A stretch of DNA of 64,000 nucleotides from Amycolatopsis solani (lineage in GTDB: Bacteria > Actinomycetota > Actinomycetes > Mycobacteriales > Pseudonocardiaceae): positions 1,178,001 through 1,242,000 of the forward strand of contig NZ_JAWQJT010000003.1 of assembly GCF_033441515.1 (NCBI RefSeq). Reading direction: 5' to 3'. Made by a program: the position numbers and the translations under genes. Position 1 is the stretch's first letter. Each line of letters begins with the position of its first letter. Shown here one piece after another: positions 8,768 through 18,245 of the stretch. Below the pieces are notes generated by a model. That model was not told the origin of the DNA, did not search any database, and saw nothing but the letters and a program-made list of their open reading frames with translations.

Positions 8768-9595
8768 TCAGGAACCGGCGGCGGCCCACCAGGCTTCGTC
8801 GATCTCGCCGCGGGCCACGATCTCCGCCGGGCCCGACAGCGTCGACGCGCCCCGCGACACCGTGACCTCGACCCGGCCGCCCGGGATGTCCACAGTGGAT
8901 GATCCGGTGTCGGTGCCCGCCAGGTGGAAGGCGGCCGCCACCGCGGCGACCGTGCCGGTGCCGCACGCCCGCGTCTCCCCCACCCCGCGTTCGTGCACGC
9001 GCATCCGCAGCGCGCCTTCGCCGAGGCGGTTGACGAACTCGAGGTTCACCCCGTGCGGGAAGACGTCGTGGTCGAAGTCGGGCTGGTCGCGCAGGTCGAG
9101 GTCCGCGACGTCGTCGTCGAGCACCGACACCAGGTGCGGGTTGCCGACGTTCACCGCGACGCCGGAGAACGGACGGCCGGCCACCACCGTGACCGACGTG
9201 CCGGTGATCGTCGCCGGGCCCATCTGCACGGTCACCGAGCGGTCCGGGTGCACCACCAGCGGGCGGTCGCCGGCGCGGGTGCCGATGACGAACTCGCCCG
9301 CGGTCTCCAGGCCCGCTTCGACGAGGTAGCGGGCGAAGACGCGCGTGCCGTTGCCGCACATCTCCGCGATCGACCCGTCGGCGTTGCGGTAGTCCATGAA
9401 CCACTCGCCCGCGGACGGCTCGTCGAGCGCGGCGGCGCGGACGACGCGGAGCACGCCGTCGGCCCCGAGGCCGCGGCGGCGGTCGCACAGCGCGGCGACC
9501 CTCGCCTCGGTCAGCTCGAGGCGGCCCGCCGGATCGGGGAGCAGCACGAAGTCGTTCTGCGTGCCGTGCCCCTTGAGGAACTCGATTCCGCCCAT
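8768..9595 (-). CDS. dapF: Diaminopimelate epimerase
   Basis: 275 residues from ATG 9595. DapF interconverts LL- and meso-diaminopimelate for peptidoglycan and lysine synthesis. Both catalytic cysteines are visible: [12 protein letters not shown] (near residue 75) and [11 protein letters not shown] (near 220). The start [10 protein letters not shown] is characteristic. An upstream in-frame extension reaches into miaA and was rejected. It lies 10 bp downstream of miaA on the same strand, an operon arrangement shared with mycobacteria, and is convergent with valS. Confidence 0.96.
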   Translation of the reverse strand: MGGIEFLKGHGTQNDFVLLPDPAGRLELTEARVAALCDRRRGLGADGVLRVVRAAALDEPSAGEWFMDYRNADGSIAEMCGNGTRVFARYLVEAGLETAGEFVIGTRAGDRPLVVHPDRSVTVQMGPATITGTSVTVVAGRPFSGVAVNVGNPHLVSVLDDDVADLDLRDQPDFDHDVFPHGVNLEFVNRLGEGALRMRVHERGVGETRACGTGTVAAVAAAFHLAGTDTGSSTVDIPGGRVEVTVSRGASTLSGPAEIVARGEIDEAWWAAAGS

Positions 9596-9605
9596 AGGGG
9601 CAAGA

Positions 9606-10517
9606 TTACCGGCCCAGGGTATCCAGGACGCGCGCGGCCAGCCCCGGATCGGCGCCACCGAACCAGTGGATCCGCTGGTCGCGCCGGAACCAGGAACGTT
9701 GCTTCCGGACGAACCGCCGCGTCGCCTGCGCCGTCGCCGCCGCGGCCGCTTCGAAGTCGCCCTCACCGTCGAGTTCGGCGAGCACCTGCTGGTAGCCGAG
9801 CGCCCGCGCCGCCGTCTTGCCTTCGCGCAGACCTCGCTTCTCGAGTTCGCGCACTTCGTCGACCAGCCCGGCGGCGAACATGCGCCGGACGCGTTCGTCG
9901 ACGCGCTCGTCGAGCTCCGCAGGCTCCCGGTCGACGCCGATCACGACCGTGCCGTAGCGGGCGGGCCCGGGCTTGGGGAGGTTCGCCGAGAACGGCTCGC
10001 CGGTGATCTCGATGACTTCGAGGGCGCGCACGATCCGCCGGGTGTTCGTCGGCAGGATCGCGGCCGCCGCGGCCGGATCGCGTTCACTCAACCGGGTGTA
10101 CAACGCGGGGGTGCCGAGCTGCTCCGCCTCCGCGTCCAGCCGGGCCCGGACGGCCGGCTCGGTGCCCGGGAAGCGCAGGTCGTCGAGCACCGCCTGGACG
10201 TACAGGCCGGACCCGCCGGTCAGCACCGGCACGCGCCCGGCGGCCAGCAGCCGTTCGATCTCGGCCCGCGCGTGGCGCTGGTAGGCCGCGACCGACGCCG
10301 TTTCGGTCACGTCCAGCACGTCGAGCAGGTGGTGCGGGACGCCGCGGCGCTCGTCCTCGGTGGCCTTCGCGGTGCCGATGTCCATGCCCCGGTAGAGCTG
10401 CAGCGCGTCGGCGTTGACGACTTCGCCGCCGAGTTCGAGGGCGAGGTCCACGGCCAGCGCGGTCTTCCCGGTGGCCGTCGGCCCGACCACCGCGAGCGGG
10501 ACGACGAGGCTGTTCAC
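9606..10517 (-). CDS. miaA: tRNA dimethylallyltransferase
   Basis: 303 residues. MiaA transfers the dimethylallyl group to N6 of A37 in tRNAs reading UNN codons. It shows the P-loop [11 protein letters not shown], the substrate motif [15 protein letters not shown], the segment [11 protein letters not shown] and the C-terminal [13 protein letters not shown]. MiaB, encoded 3 kb away, methylthiolates the same base, so both steps of ms2i6A37 synthesis are in this window. Confidence 0.96.
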   Translation of the reverse strand: MNSLVVPLAVVGPTATGKTALAVDLALELGGEVVNADALQLYRGMDIGTAKATEDERRGVPHHLLDVLDVTETASVAAYQRHARAEIERLLAAGRVPVLTGGSGLYVQAVLDDLRFPGTEPAVRARLDAEAEQLGTPALYTRLSERDPAAAAAILPTNTRRIVRALEVIEITGEPFSANLPKPGPARYGTVVIGVDREPAELDERVDERVRRMFAAGLVDEVRELEKRGLREGKTAARALGYQQVLAELDGEGDFEAAAAATAQATRRFVRKQRSWFRRDQRIHWFGGADPGLAARVLDTLGR

Positions 10518-10736
10518 GACGGCCGACGATACCGGCGGGCCGACACGGAGCGTCCACCGGAAGTAGGATCACGAGCTTCGGGTGGCTCATCCAGTACCAC
10601 GGTGCGCGCTGAGCTGCTTGAATGCCGCGTGGGGGCCGTAGCATCCGAGCACGGCCCGTGACGACCGCATTACCCGGCCCCGCTTACGCGGCGGGGCGCC
10701 CGCGCGAGCGGGCGTACAGGCGATAAGGAGCCTGCG
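10518..10736. promoter_or_regulatory. Divergent miaA / DUF349 intergenic region with two leader hairpins
   Basis: Two adjacent hairpins lie just before the DUF349 gene: gccccgc/gcggggc (10677-10697) and gcccgc-gcga-gcgggc (10698-10713). A ribosome site (aaggag, about 10725-10730) and ATG 10737 follow. They may be a structured 5' leader. I cannot match them to a named riboswitch. Confidence 0.45.
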
Positions 10737-12050
10737 ATGGCCCAGGAGAACACTTCCACCGGTACCCCGGCCCCGCACCCGGTGCCGCACGCGCTGCACG
10801 CCGGGCACGCCGCCCCGCCCGTGCCGCCCGCCGAGCCGACGCCCGCCACCTGGGGCCGGATCGACGACGAGGGGACCGTCTACGTCATCACCGCCGAGGG
10901 TGAGCGCGCGGTCGGCGTCTGGCAGGCCGGTACCCCCGACGAGGGCCTGGTGCACTACGCCCGCCGCTTCGACGACGTGCGCACCGAGGTCGAGCTGCTG
11001 GAGACCCGGCTGGTCTCCGGGGCCGGCGACCCGAAGCACGCGCTGTCGAGCGCCACCCAGATCCGGGACGGGCTGGCCGAGTCCGCCGTGGTCGGCGACC
11101 TGGCCGCGCTCGCCGCGCGGCTGGAGTACGTCATCGGGCACGCCGAGAAGGCGCTGGCCAGCGCGAAGGCGGAGCGCGAAGAGGCACGGGCCGCGGCGGT
11201 CGCACGCAAGCAGGAGCTGGCCGACGAGGCCGAGAAGATCGCCGCCGACTCCACCCAGTGGAAGGCGGCGGGCGACCGGCTGCGCTCGATCCTGGACGAG
11301 TGGAAGACGGTCAAGGGCGTCGACCGCAAGACCGACGACGAACTGTGGAAGCGCTTCTCCAAGGCCCGCGAGGCGTTCAACCGCCGTCGCGGCTCGCACT
11401 TCGCCGAGCTCGACAAGCAGCGCGCGTCGGCCAAGCAGCGCAAGGAAGAGCTCATCGCCGAGGCCGAGGCCATCAGCGAGTCCGAGGACTGGGGCGAGAC
11501 CGCCGGCCGCTACAAGGACCTGATGACCGAGTGGAAGGCGGCCGGCCGGGCGCCGAAGGACAGCGACGAGGCGCTGTGGCAGCGCTTCCGCGCGGCGCAG
11601 GACAAGTTCTTCGCCCGCCGCTCCTCGGTGTTCTCCGAGCGCGACGCGGAGTTCGGCGCGAACGCCGCCCGCAAGGAAGAACTCCTGATCGAGGCCGAAA
11701 AGATCGACGCGGCGGCCAACCTGGAAGCGGCGAAGGGCGCGCTGCGCAGGATCCAGGAGCAGTGGGACGAGATCGGCAAGGTCCCGCGCGAGCGCATCCG
11801 CGAACTCGACGGCCGGCTGAAGGCGGTCCAGGACGCGGTGAAGTCGGCGGAGGACACCCGCTGGCGCCGCACGGACCCGGAGGCCCAGGCCCGCGCGGCG
11901 CAGTTCCGCGAGCGCGTGGCGCAGTTCGAGTCCCAGGCGGAGAAGGCGCGCGCCGCGGGCGACGAGCGCCGGGCGAAGAAGGCCGACGAGCAGGCCGCGC
12001 AGTGGCGCGAGTGGCTGCAGGCGGCGGAGGCCGCGGTCGCCGACCGCTGA
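10737..12050 (+). CDS. DUF349 repeat protein
   Basis: 437 residues. After a Pro/His-rich N-terminus the protein is charged and helical. It carries repeated DUF349 units with the pattern W-K-x-A-G ... LW-x-R-F-x-x-A-x-x-x-F-x-x-R (for example DELWKRFSKAREAFNRRR and EALWQRFRAAQDKFFARR). Homologs such as Rv2731 lie between miaA and miaB in mycobacteria. Function is unestablished. Long coiled-coil character suggests a structural or nucleic-acid role, which is speculative. The last codons are followed by reiterated, frameshifted copies of the same sequence (12051-12154). Confidence 0.88.
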   Translation: MAQENTSTGTPAPHPVPHALHAGHAAPPVPPAEPTPATWGRIDDEGTVYVITAEGERAVGVWQAGTPDEGLVHYARRFDDVRTEVELLETRLVSGAGDPKHALSSATQIRDGLAESAVVGDLAALAARLEYVIGHAEKALASAKAEREEARAAAVARKQELADEAEKIAADSTQWKAAGDRLRSILDEWKTVKGVDRKTDDELWKRFSKAREAFNRRRGSHFAELDKQRASAKQRKEELIAEAEAISESEDWGETAGRYKDLMTEWKAAGRAPKDSDEALWQRFRAAQDKFFARRSSVFSERDAEFGANAARKEELLIEAEKIDAAANLEAAKGALRRIQEQWDEIGKVPRERIRELDGRLKAVQDAVKSAEDTRWRRTDPEAQARAAQFRERVAQFESQAEKARAAGDERRAKKADEQAAQWREWLQAAEAAVADR

Positions 12051-12156
12051 GGCGACGGGTCGCTGAGACGGCGGTCGCCGAGGCGGCAGTCGCCGACGCT
12101 GAGGCGGCGGTCGCTGAGGTCGCCGACGCTGAGGCTGCAGTCGCCGACCGCTGAGG
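12020..12156 (+). repeat. Reiterated copies of the DUF349 gene's 3' end
   Basis: The gene's final stretch (gcggaggccgcggtcgccga, about 12024-12043, then ccgctgagg) is echoed several times after the stop, as gaggcggcagtcgccgacgc and ctgaggctgcagtcgccgac, ending again in ccgctgagg. A translation of the downstream copies in another frame repeats EAAVAD. It looks like tandem duplication or slippage at the gene end. Confidence 0.6.
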
Positions 12157-12160
12157 TTCG

Positions 12161-12208
12161 GGCCGGCTTGTCCACAACGTGTCCGCGTTGTGGACAAGCC
12201 GGCCTTTT
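12161..12208 (+). terminator. Strong rho-independent terminator
   Basis: A perfect 19-bp stem (12161-12179 with 12186-12204) and a 6-base loop are followed by tttt (12205-12208). It terminates the DUF349 transcript. Confidence 0.88.
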
Positions 12209-12335
12209 GCTTGCGTTCGCGAGCTGTTTCGTCGGTGGGGGCCGATAGGCTGGACAAGGGCACGCCCCCCAGGGAGGGCGGGGTCTGATCCGGGCGGGGC
12301 CGACGCGGCGGATCGCTGCATCGGCGGGCTCGCCT

Positions 12336-12394
12336 GATGTCTTGAATGAGTCATTCAGGTCGCCGGAGGTCCTGAATGACTCATTCAAGACATC
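12336..12394. repeat. 24-bp perfect inverted repeat with nested TGAATGAnTCATTCA palindromes
   Basis: Arm 12336-12359 and arm 12371-12394 are exact reverse complements around an 11-base spacer. Each arm itself contains a near-symmetric 15-mer (tgaatgagtcattca or tgaatgactcattca). The element can fold as one long hairpin or two small ones. From memory, similar intergenic palindromes recur in Amycolatopsis; I cannot confirm that here. It stands in non-coding DNA upstream of a secreted-protein gene. Confidence 0.8.
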
Positions 12395-12588
12395 CCGGAG
12401 GCCGCTCGAGCCGGCCCGCCGATACCGATCCCGACTTCGCCGGGCCCCTGCTAGAGAGGGCGGGCTCCGGTCCAAGCCGGAGCGGCTCGGCAAGCGGAGG
12501 GTTAACGCGTCACCCGAAGCGGTGTGACGCGGTCCCCGGCCGGGGGTTTCCTGGCGCTTTCCCGCCCCCGTGGTGCTGCACTTCGATC

Positions 12589-13017
12589 ATGAGCAAGCCA
12601 TCGCACTTCGTGTCCGCACTGGTTGTCGCCTGCACCGTCGCGCTCGCCGCACCGGCCATCGCGCTGGCAGCCGCCGGGCCCGCTCCCGCCGCGGTTCACG
12701 GCAAGAAGCACAAGGCCAAGGTCGAGGCCAAGGCCGACAAGAGCCGCGTCAAGGTGGGCGAAGAGACGAAGATCAAGGGCTCGTTCGCCGATCTCGGTGG
12801 GCTCGAGAGCGTCGCCGGCGGGGAGCCCGTGATCGTCCAGCAGCTCCAGGCCGGCGTCTGGGTCAACCTCACCACCGGGACCTGCCGCCCGAACGGGAAC
12901 TTCGTGTTCAGCCTGAGCTTCAGCGTCCGCGCGAGCCTGACGCTGCGCGTCTACCACCCGGAGACCGAGCTCTACGTCAGCGCGGTCTCCAGCGTGATCG
13001 GCCTGGTGGTGATCTAG
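12589..13017 (+). CDS. Small secreted protein of unknown function
   Basis: 142 residues from ATG 12589. A signal peptide (about 1-27, VACTVALAAPAIALAAA) precedes a Lys-rich stretch (HGKKHKAKVEAKADKSRVK) and an all-beta, Ig-like/bacterial surface domain (KVGEETKIKGSF ... NGNFVFSLSF ... SLTLRVYHP). This is like the cell-surface 'resistance to load' beta-sandwich fragments common in actinomycetes. The upstream region holds an 8-bp dyad (12506-12531). Its stop overlaps the convergent membrane gene by 4 bp. Confidence 0.7.
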   Translation: MSKPSHFVSALVVACTVALAAPAIALAAAGPAPAAVHGKKHKAKVEAKADKSRVKVGEETKIKGSFADLGGLESVAGGEPVIVQQLQAGVWVNLTTGTCRPNGNFVFSLSFSVRASLTLRVYHPETELYVSAVSSVIGLVVI

Positions 13018-13487
13018 ACGCGCGAGAACGCCGTGCGCATCCACTGCACGGCGAGGCAGATCATCGCGAGCCAGGCGATGATCAGGCCGATCCCGGGTCC
13101 GCCGCCCGCGGCTCCGCTGGCGTGCGACGACTGCTGCGACCAGATGGCCAGCAGCCCGTCCACCGAAGCGAACCAGCCGCCGGCGGCGCACACCCAGGCC
13201 AGCCACCACCGGCGCGTCACCAGCGCGAGCGCCGACGCGAGGATGCCGACCGCGGTCGACGTCGCCGCGAACAGCTGCGGGATGCCGCCGCCCTCGCCGG
13301 CCAGCACCTGCCAGCCCGCGTGATCGCCGACCCACGGCAGGATCAGGCAGATCAGCAGCACGAACGAGAACACGGCGATGGTGAACCCGCGCCGGCCCAG
13401 CTCCACCGTGCGGGACGCGTGCACGCCCGCTTCGTCGATCTCGGCGGCCAGTTCGGCCAGGTCACCGTTGCCCTGGGGCTCGGTCAC
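13014..13487 (-). CDS. Integral membrane protein downstream of miaB (Rv2732c-like)
   Basis: 157 residues from GTG 13487. That start overlaps the miaB stop by 4 bp (GTGA), which decides it over the ATG 9 bp upstream. Four predicted membrane helices ([66 protein letters not shown]) follow an acidic cytoplasmic N-terminus. The same pairing, a transmembrane gene after miaB, occurs as Rv2733c-Rv2732c in M. tuberculosis. Function unknown. Confidence 0.82.
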   Translation of the reverse strand: MTEPQGNGDLAELAAEIDEAGVHASRTVELGRRGFTIAVFSFVLLICLILPWVGDHAGWQVLAGEGGGIPQLFAATSTAVGILASALALVTRRWWLAWVCAAGGWFASVDGLLAIWSQQSSHASGAAGGGPGIGLIIAWLAMICLAVQWMRTAFSRV

Positions 13488-14977
13488 AGCGCACACCCAC
13501 TCACCGGTTCGGGCCGGGCGGCCGGAGCACCGAAGCCCGGCAGACCCAGCGTGACACCGCTCGTCTTCGGCCGCAGCCCGGCCTCCGCGTTGTCGCCGGC
13601 CCGCGTCCGCCGGTGGGACAGCAGGTCGCCGTCCGCGACCAGGTGGTGCGGCGCGCCGTAGGTGACGACCGTCTCGACGACGTCACCGGGGCGCACCGCG
13701 CGGTCCACCTGCGCGCCGGCCGGCGTGAAGTGCACCAGCCTGCCGTCGCGGGCGCGGCCGCTCATCCGGTGCGTCTCGGCGTCCTTGCGCCCCTCGCCCT
13801 CGGCGACGAGCAGCTCGACCCGGCGGCCCACGATCTTCTTGTTCTCTTCCCAGGAGATCGCGTTCTGCAGCTCGACCAGGCGCTCGTAGCGCTCCTGCAC
13901 GACCGCCTTGGGCAGCTGGTCCGGCATCGTCGCGGCCGGCGTGCCGGGGCGGATCGAGTACTGGAAGGTGAAGGCGCTGGAGAAGCGCGCCTGCTCGACG
14001 ACGTCCAGCGTGGCCTGAAAGTCCTCCTCGGTCTCCCCGGGGAAGCCGACGATGATGTCGGTGGTGATCGCGGCGTCCGGCATAACCGCGCGGACCTCGT
14101 CGAGGATCTTCAGGAAACGCGCGGAGCGGTAGGACCGCTTCATCTCGCGCAGCACCCGGTCCGACCCGGACTGCAGCGGCATGTGCAGCTGGTGGCAGAC
14201 GTTAGGGGTGGCGGCCATGGCGTCGATCACGTCCGAGGTGAACGCGGCGGGGTGCGGCGAGGTGAACCGCACGCGCTCCAGCCCGTCGATGCCGCCGGCC
14301 GCGCGCAGCAGCTTCCCGAAGGCGAACCGGTCGCCGAACTCGACGCCGTAGGAGTTGACGTTCTGGCCGAGCAGGGTGACTTCGAGCACGCCCTCGGCGA
14401 CGAGCGCCTCGACCTCGGCCAGGATCTCGCCGGGCCGCCGGTCGCGCTCCTTGCCGCGCAGCGCGGGCACGATGCAGAAGGTGCAGGTGTTGTTGCACCC
14501 GACCGAAACGGACACCCAGCTCGCGTAGGACGATTCGCGGCGCGCGGGCAGCGTGGAGGGGAAGGTCTCGAGCGACTCGAGAATCTCGACCTCGGCCTCG
14601 GCGTTGTGCCGCGCGCGCTCGAGCAGCGTGGGGAGCGACCCGATGTTGTGCGTGCCGAAGACGACGTCGACCCAGGGCGCACGCTTGACGATCTCCCCGC
14701 GGTCCTTCTGCGCCAGGCACCCCCCGACGGCGATCTGCAGGTCCGGGTTCGCGACCTTGTCCGGGCGCAGGTGCCCGAGCGTGCCGTACAGCTTGTTGTC
14801 CGCGTTCTCCCGGACGGCGCAGGTGTTGAACACGATCAGGTCGGGCTTGGCGCCGTCGGCGACGGGCGTGTACCCGGCGTCTTCGAGCTGGCCGGCGAGC
14901 CGCTCGGAGTCGTGCACGTTCATCTGGCAGCCGAAGGTGCGGATCTGGTACGCCCTGGGTGCCTGTGTCTCGGTCAT
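13484..14977 (-). CDS. miaB: tRNA-2-methylthio-N6-dimethylallyladenosine synthase
   Basis: 497 residues. MiaB is a radical-SAM methylthiotransferase acting on i6A37 of tRNA. The UPF0004 domain carries its three cysteines ([19 protein letters not shown]), the radical-SAM CX3CX2C motif is CNNTCTFC, and a TRAM domain ([11 protein letters not shown] onward) follows. The extra C-terminal tail (residues about 450-497) is Pro/Arg-rich and not needed in shorter homologs. It is co-transcribed with the downstream membrane gene. Confidence 0.96.
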   Translation of the reverse strand: MTETQAPRAYQIRTFGCQMNVHDSERLAGQLEDAGYTPVADGAKPDLIVFNTCAVRENADNKLYGTLGHLRPDKVANPDLQIAVGGCLAQKDRGEIVKRAPWVDVVFGTHNIGSLPTLLERARHNAEAEVEILESLETFPSTLPARRESSYASWVSVSVGCNNTCTFCIVPALRGKERDRRPGEILAEVEALVAEGVLEVTLLGQNVNSYGVEFGDRFAFGKLLRAAGGIDGLERVRFTSPHPAAFTSDVIDAMAATPNVCHQLHMPLQSGSDRVLREMKRSYRSARFLKILDEVRAVMPDAAITTDIIVGFPGETEEDFQATLDVVEQARFSSAFTFQYSIRPGTPAATMPDQLPKAVVQERYERLVELQNAISWEENKKIVGRRVELLVAEGEGRKDAETHRMSGRARDGRLVHFTPAGAQVDRAVRPGDVVETVVTYGAPHHLVADGDLLSHRRTRAGDNAEAGLRPKTSGVTLGLPGFGAPAARPEPVSGCAL

Positions 14978-16024
14978 CGTCCTTCAGGGTAACCCCCGCC
15001 TGACCAGGCAAAGCCGCCGCCTCTCCGGCTACCAGTCCAAGGGCGTGCACCGGGACGACGCGAGGAGCGGCGATGCGGTCGGGAAATCGACGCGGTTCTC
15101 CATCATGTGCGACGAAACAGGTCTACCTTGTCCGATCGTGGACGCCGTGCGGATCAGAAGCCCGGATTCCGGAGTCTGCCTGCAGGCGACTAGTGGCTGA
15201 CGAGGCCCTGGAGGGCGTCGTTGCAGCCGGCCCGTCGCCGACGCGGGCCCCTCGACGAACTCGCCATGCTCGCACTCGACTGGCCTCGAATCGCCCACGT
15301 CCGACTTCAGCCGGGAACCTGGACGCTCAGGCAAGAGGTTCCGTCCGGATTCCTCGACACGTCCGCCCCGTGACTTGCCAACAACAAGCGGTGAGCGTCA
15401 GACGAAGCGTACGAGCCACGGTACGCCGGGTAGTGCAGATCGCTTGACGAACTCGTCGTCACGTTCCAGGAGGCTGACCGGATGATCAGGGCTACGGTGA
15501 CACCAAATCTCAGACGACCAGGCCCAACCTGGCGCGTCTGCAACGTACGCAACCAATATCGCACCGTCGTCCCCTGGCCTGGGCGGCGCGCTGCGACAGC
15601 GCGAAGCCCACTTTGACGAGGTGGTTCCCGCACGAGGACCGACGCGTCGCCCCGCCATCGGTCTTGACTCAGTCACGCCATTGAGCGATACCGACAGATA
15701 TTTCGGAACGATCAGACCACTCGATCGAGACTTCGATTCGTCACAGTCCGTCACTTCGCTGGCCAACATCAAGCCTGGAAGTGCGACATCCCCCTCGCCT
15801 AGTAAGCGACCCGATGCCACGACTACTCTTGGCCCACCTCATTACCAGCTCGCTCCACTACAACAAGTTACCCAAAACGACCACATGCGAGTCCGGAGCG
15901 CAGCTCGGTCGAACCTGAACACCCCCAAGCAGGACTGTCACACACCCAGAGTGACAGGTTGACGAGACTCAACATGTTCTCCAAGCAGGCAAAATGCTGA
16001 CACGGTCAGCCGCAGGAAGGCCGA
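14978..16024. other. 1-kb gap at the left edge of the AT-richer island, no gene supported
   Basis: Several open frames of 60-140 codons occur on both strands, but none shows a recognisable domain, good codon bias or a convincing ribosome site. Composition falls progressively from the GC-rich style of miaB toward the AT-richer radical-SAM gene. It may be the decayed edge of an imported segment. No tRNA gene or attachment repeat is visible. Confidence 0.5.
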
Positions 16025-16966
16025 ATGGCAACGACATCACCCGGCACCGGAACCGCTGCCGCCGCGCACAGCAATGAGACAGCCTTTGTCTTTGTTCCCA
16101 ACCTGTGCAACGCGGCTTGCGCGTTTTGCTACGTTCGCCCCAGCCTTTCGCGGGAAGCTCACGCAAGCAAGCTCGTGCTGCGCAGAGCCCGCGCCGCGGC
16201 CGAAGCCCTGGCCGGACTCGGCTTCCGGGAGGTCAGATTCACCGGAGGAGAACCGACAATCTTTGCAAATCTACCGGAAATTATCGAACCATTTCTCGAA
16301 TTTGATTTGCAGTACCGTGTCCTCACCAACGCCATAGACGTCGAAGCGCAACTTCCTTTTTTTAGTCGCCACCCTCCGGAACGATTCACCATCAGTGTGC
16401 ACGACACAGCCGACCCGTCGTCCACTTTTGGCGTTTCCATGAGTCGCGAACAGTGGGCCGAAAATCGACGCAAGCTCGTGTCCATATCAGAGGTTGAGGC
16501 AACATTTGTACTTGCGGATGCCGCACACGAAGAATCAATCGTGCACCACGCCATAGGCGAGCTCGCGAACGATGGCATCCGCCATATCAAGCTAATCCTG
16601 GAGAACTCTCACCAACAAAATTCGCAAATCTTTTCAAAGGTGGCGAACAACCTAAGGAAAGAATGGAACGACACTTTTGAGACGTTCCGCTTCACTGCAA
16701 CAGAAGCAGTCACTTGCAAGCTCCCAGACAGGGCATTCCCCTCTATCGAACTTGGACGTGGAGCAGTCTATGCGTGTTGCGTACAGGTAGGCGATCGCCA
16801 TCTGCCAAGCGGCCATTTTTCGAGATTTGCCACCGACGTCGACGCCGCCCGCAAGGCCATCGACAGCGTCATAACCTCAGCAAGGAGCTACCGCACCTCT
16901 TTCTTGCCATGCTCCGAAGGAAGTCGATTCTGCCCGATTGCTTTGGACCAGCGAAGGGATAACTGA
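16025..16966 (+). CDS. Radical SAM protein of unknown substrate
   Basis: 313 residues. The cluster motif CX3CX2C is seen as NLCNAACAFCYVRP (near residue 27) and the SAM-binding GGE motif as RFTGGEPTIF. The later part lacks obvious extra [4Fe-4S] triads, although Cys residues near the end (YACCVQVG, LPCSEGSRFC) resemble SPASM/twitch-type auxiliary ligands. It does not match the viperin, MoaA or PqqE motifs I know. Ribosome site aggaagg lies before ATG 16025. Its TGA overlaps the next ATG (TGATG), so it is coupled to the nucleotidyltransferase-like gene. The DNA is far more AT-rich than its surroundings (one 60-base line counted about 38% GC), consistent with recent transfer. Confidence 0.8.
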   Translation: MATTSPGTGTAAAAHSNETAFVFVPNLCNAACAFCYVRPSLSREAHASKLVLRRARAAAEALAGLGFREVRFTGGEPTIFANLPEIIEPFLEFDLQYRVLTNAIDVEAQLPFFSRHPPERFTISVHDTADPSSTFGVSMSREQWAENRRKLVSISEVEATFVLADAAHEESIVHHAIGELANDGIRHIKLILENSHQQNSQIFSKVANNLRKEWNDTFETFRFTATEAVTCKLPDRAFPSIELGRGAVYACCVQVGDRHLPSGHFSRFATDVDAARKAIDSVITSARSYRTSFLPCSEGSRFCPIALDQRRDN

Positions 16967-17646
16967 TGAGACTATCGGGATGGCTGCAGCGCCGCCACGA
17001 ACTCAGCACCTCAGTACTGCTTGCCATCCGAGAGACGAATAGTCGATTCCGACTCAAGGGCTCCTTCGCACGACACGATTTTCACCTCCTAGAAGACGGA
17101 TCAAAAACTTTTAGTGATATCGACCTCGTGCTCACCGACAATGCCCGCGACCATCGAGCCTGGGAAGCGGACGTCGCGAAGCGAATGATCCAGCAAGGAT
17201 GGCCGATTCGAGTATCCGTCAAGCACTTCGATCCACTGAAAAAGGTCACCCCTGCAGACTCCCAACTGCTGGCACTGACAGAGCTGGCACGCTTCAACAT
17301 ACGACGTACAGAACCTCACTTCGATTCTTACATACTCGCAAAAACAAGTTTGACACTTGCCAAAAACTCAGGCATGAAGCATGAAAAAGGATTGTCAGAC
17401 AACCTCATACAGTTCGCCAAACTGGCAAAACTTGGTTTCATCACCGAATTCGACGAAGAGTCCACCATCCACATGATTGAAAATTTGCCGCAATCTCCGG
17501 TCTTGGGTCATTTCCGGGAGCTCGTATGGAAACGTGACGTCAGCGGCATTCGTTCGTGGACGATAACACAACTGAAGCAATCCACCATGCACCCATGGCT
17601 TCGAGATCGAATGACACAAATTCTCGAGGAAGGCCCAGGACAGTAG
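16966..17646 (+). CDS. Nucleotidyltransferase-fold protein coupled to the radical SAM gene
   Basis: 226 residues. The motif KGSFARHDFHLL ... TFSDIDLVLTD near residues 30-52 resembles the hGS ... DhD signature of the DNA-polymerase-beta/MNT nucleotidyltransferase superfamily, with a longer than usual spacing. A helical C-terminal half follows. It may transfer a nucleotide to a small molecule, protein or RNA; the substrate is unknown. It starts inside the stop codon of the radical-SAM gene (ATG at 16966), implying joint function. AT-rich composition is shared with its partner. Confidence 0.65.
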   Translation: MRLSGWLQRRHELSTSVLLAIRETNSRFRLKGSFARHDFHLLEDGSKTFSDIDLVLTDNARDHRAWEADVAKRMIQQGWPIRVSVKHFDPLKKVTPADSQLLALTELARFNIRRTEPHFDSYILAKTSLTLAKNSGMKHEKGLSDNLIQFAKLAKLGFITEFDEESTIHMIENLPQSPVLGHFRELVWKRDVSGIRSWTITQLKQSTMHPWLRDRMTQILEEGPGQ

Positions 17647-18044
17647 AGTAATTGGCATCCTTCTCTTCGAGTTGAAAATCCGAGGGAGGCAGTCCGGCAC
17701 GCAGCTGCCTACACTCATCCGGGAGCGCTCCCCCTCATACCGAAGAGCGAACCGGGCCTACCGTTACACCTGCGATGAAGCCGCGATTGCAACACCCCTC
17801 GGCATGTCCACAATTTGTCATCTCAGACTCCCGAACCCAGTAAACCGATCTTCACCTCCGGTCCCGATGGTGATCAACCACCACCTCCCAGTGGCACTAC
17901 TGGACGGTCACCGATGGTCTACTCGTCAAGACTGGGGCAGGCCAGTCACACAGAGGCCCGCCTCGCCTGGACTCTTGCCGATGATGCTGAAATCAGACAA
18001 GGGCGAGTCACCCGCTGGAGCGCAAGACCAGGCACAATCTGAAC
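17647..18044. other. Non-coding stretch inside the island
   Basis: An open frame in frame with the downstream membrane gene runs through here, but it lacks a ribosome site and reads like non-coding sequence. I see no RNA gene, no clear dyad and no convincing start. Confidence 0.45.
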
Positions 18045-18245
18045 ATGCGCATACGTGGAGAGCCGTTCACCCTTCCGGCGGAGCCCGTGGCGCTCGATGC
18101 ACTGGGCGTCCCGACTCGGGATGCCACCTGCCGCAGACTCGGGGTGAACACCATGCCGGACAGGCCCTGCACAGCGCGCGGAGCATCCTCCGGCCGGATT
18201 CCCATCGATTCCGCACTTTACGGAAAGGATCCGAGAAGATTGTGA
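18045..18245 (+). CDS. Possible small protein overlapping the island membrane gene
   Basis: 66 codons with about 70% third-position GC. The stop TGA (18243-18245) overlaps the GTG of the next gene (18242) as GTGA, the arrangement used by coupled genes in this genome. No domain is recognised, and the Arg/Pro-rich translation could equally be chance. Confidence 0.3.
   Translation: MRIRGEPFTLPAEPVALDALGVPTRDATCRRLGVNTMPDRPCTARGASSGRIPIDSALYGKDPRRL

Noticed and set aside
10677..10713. A riboswitch or 6C-type RNA before the DUF349 gene
   Set aside because: Two hairpins are present, but they do not show the conserved loops of any riboswitch or of 6C RNA.
15398..15820. A 140-codon minus-strand frame in the left edge of the island
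   Set aside because: No ribosome site, domain or codon bias; left as unannotated.
16025..16966. Prokaryotic viperin
   Set aside because: The cluster motif is CNAACAFC in a context unlike the viperin signature, and the nucleotide-binding features expected of viperins are not visible.
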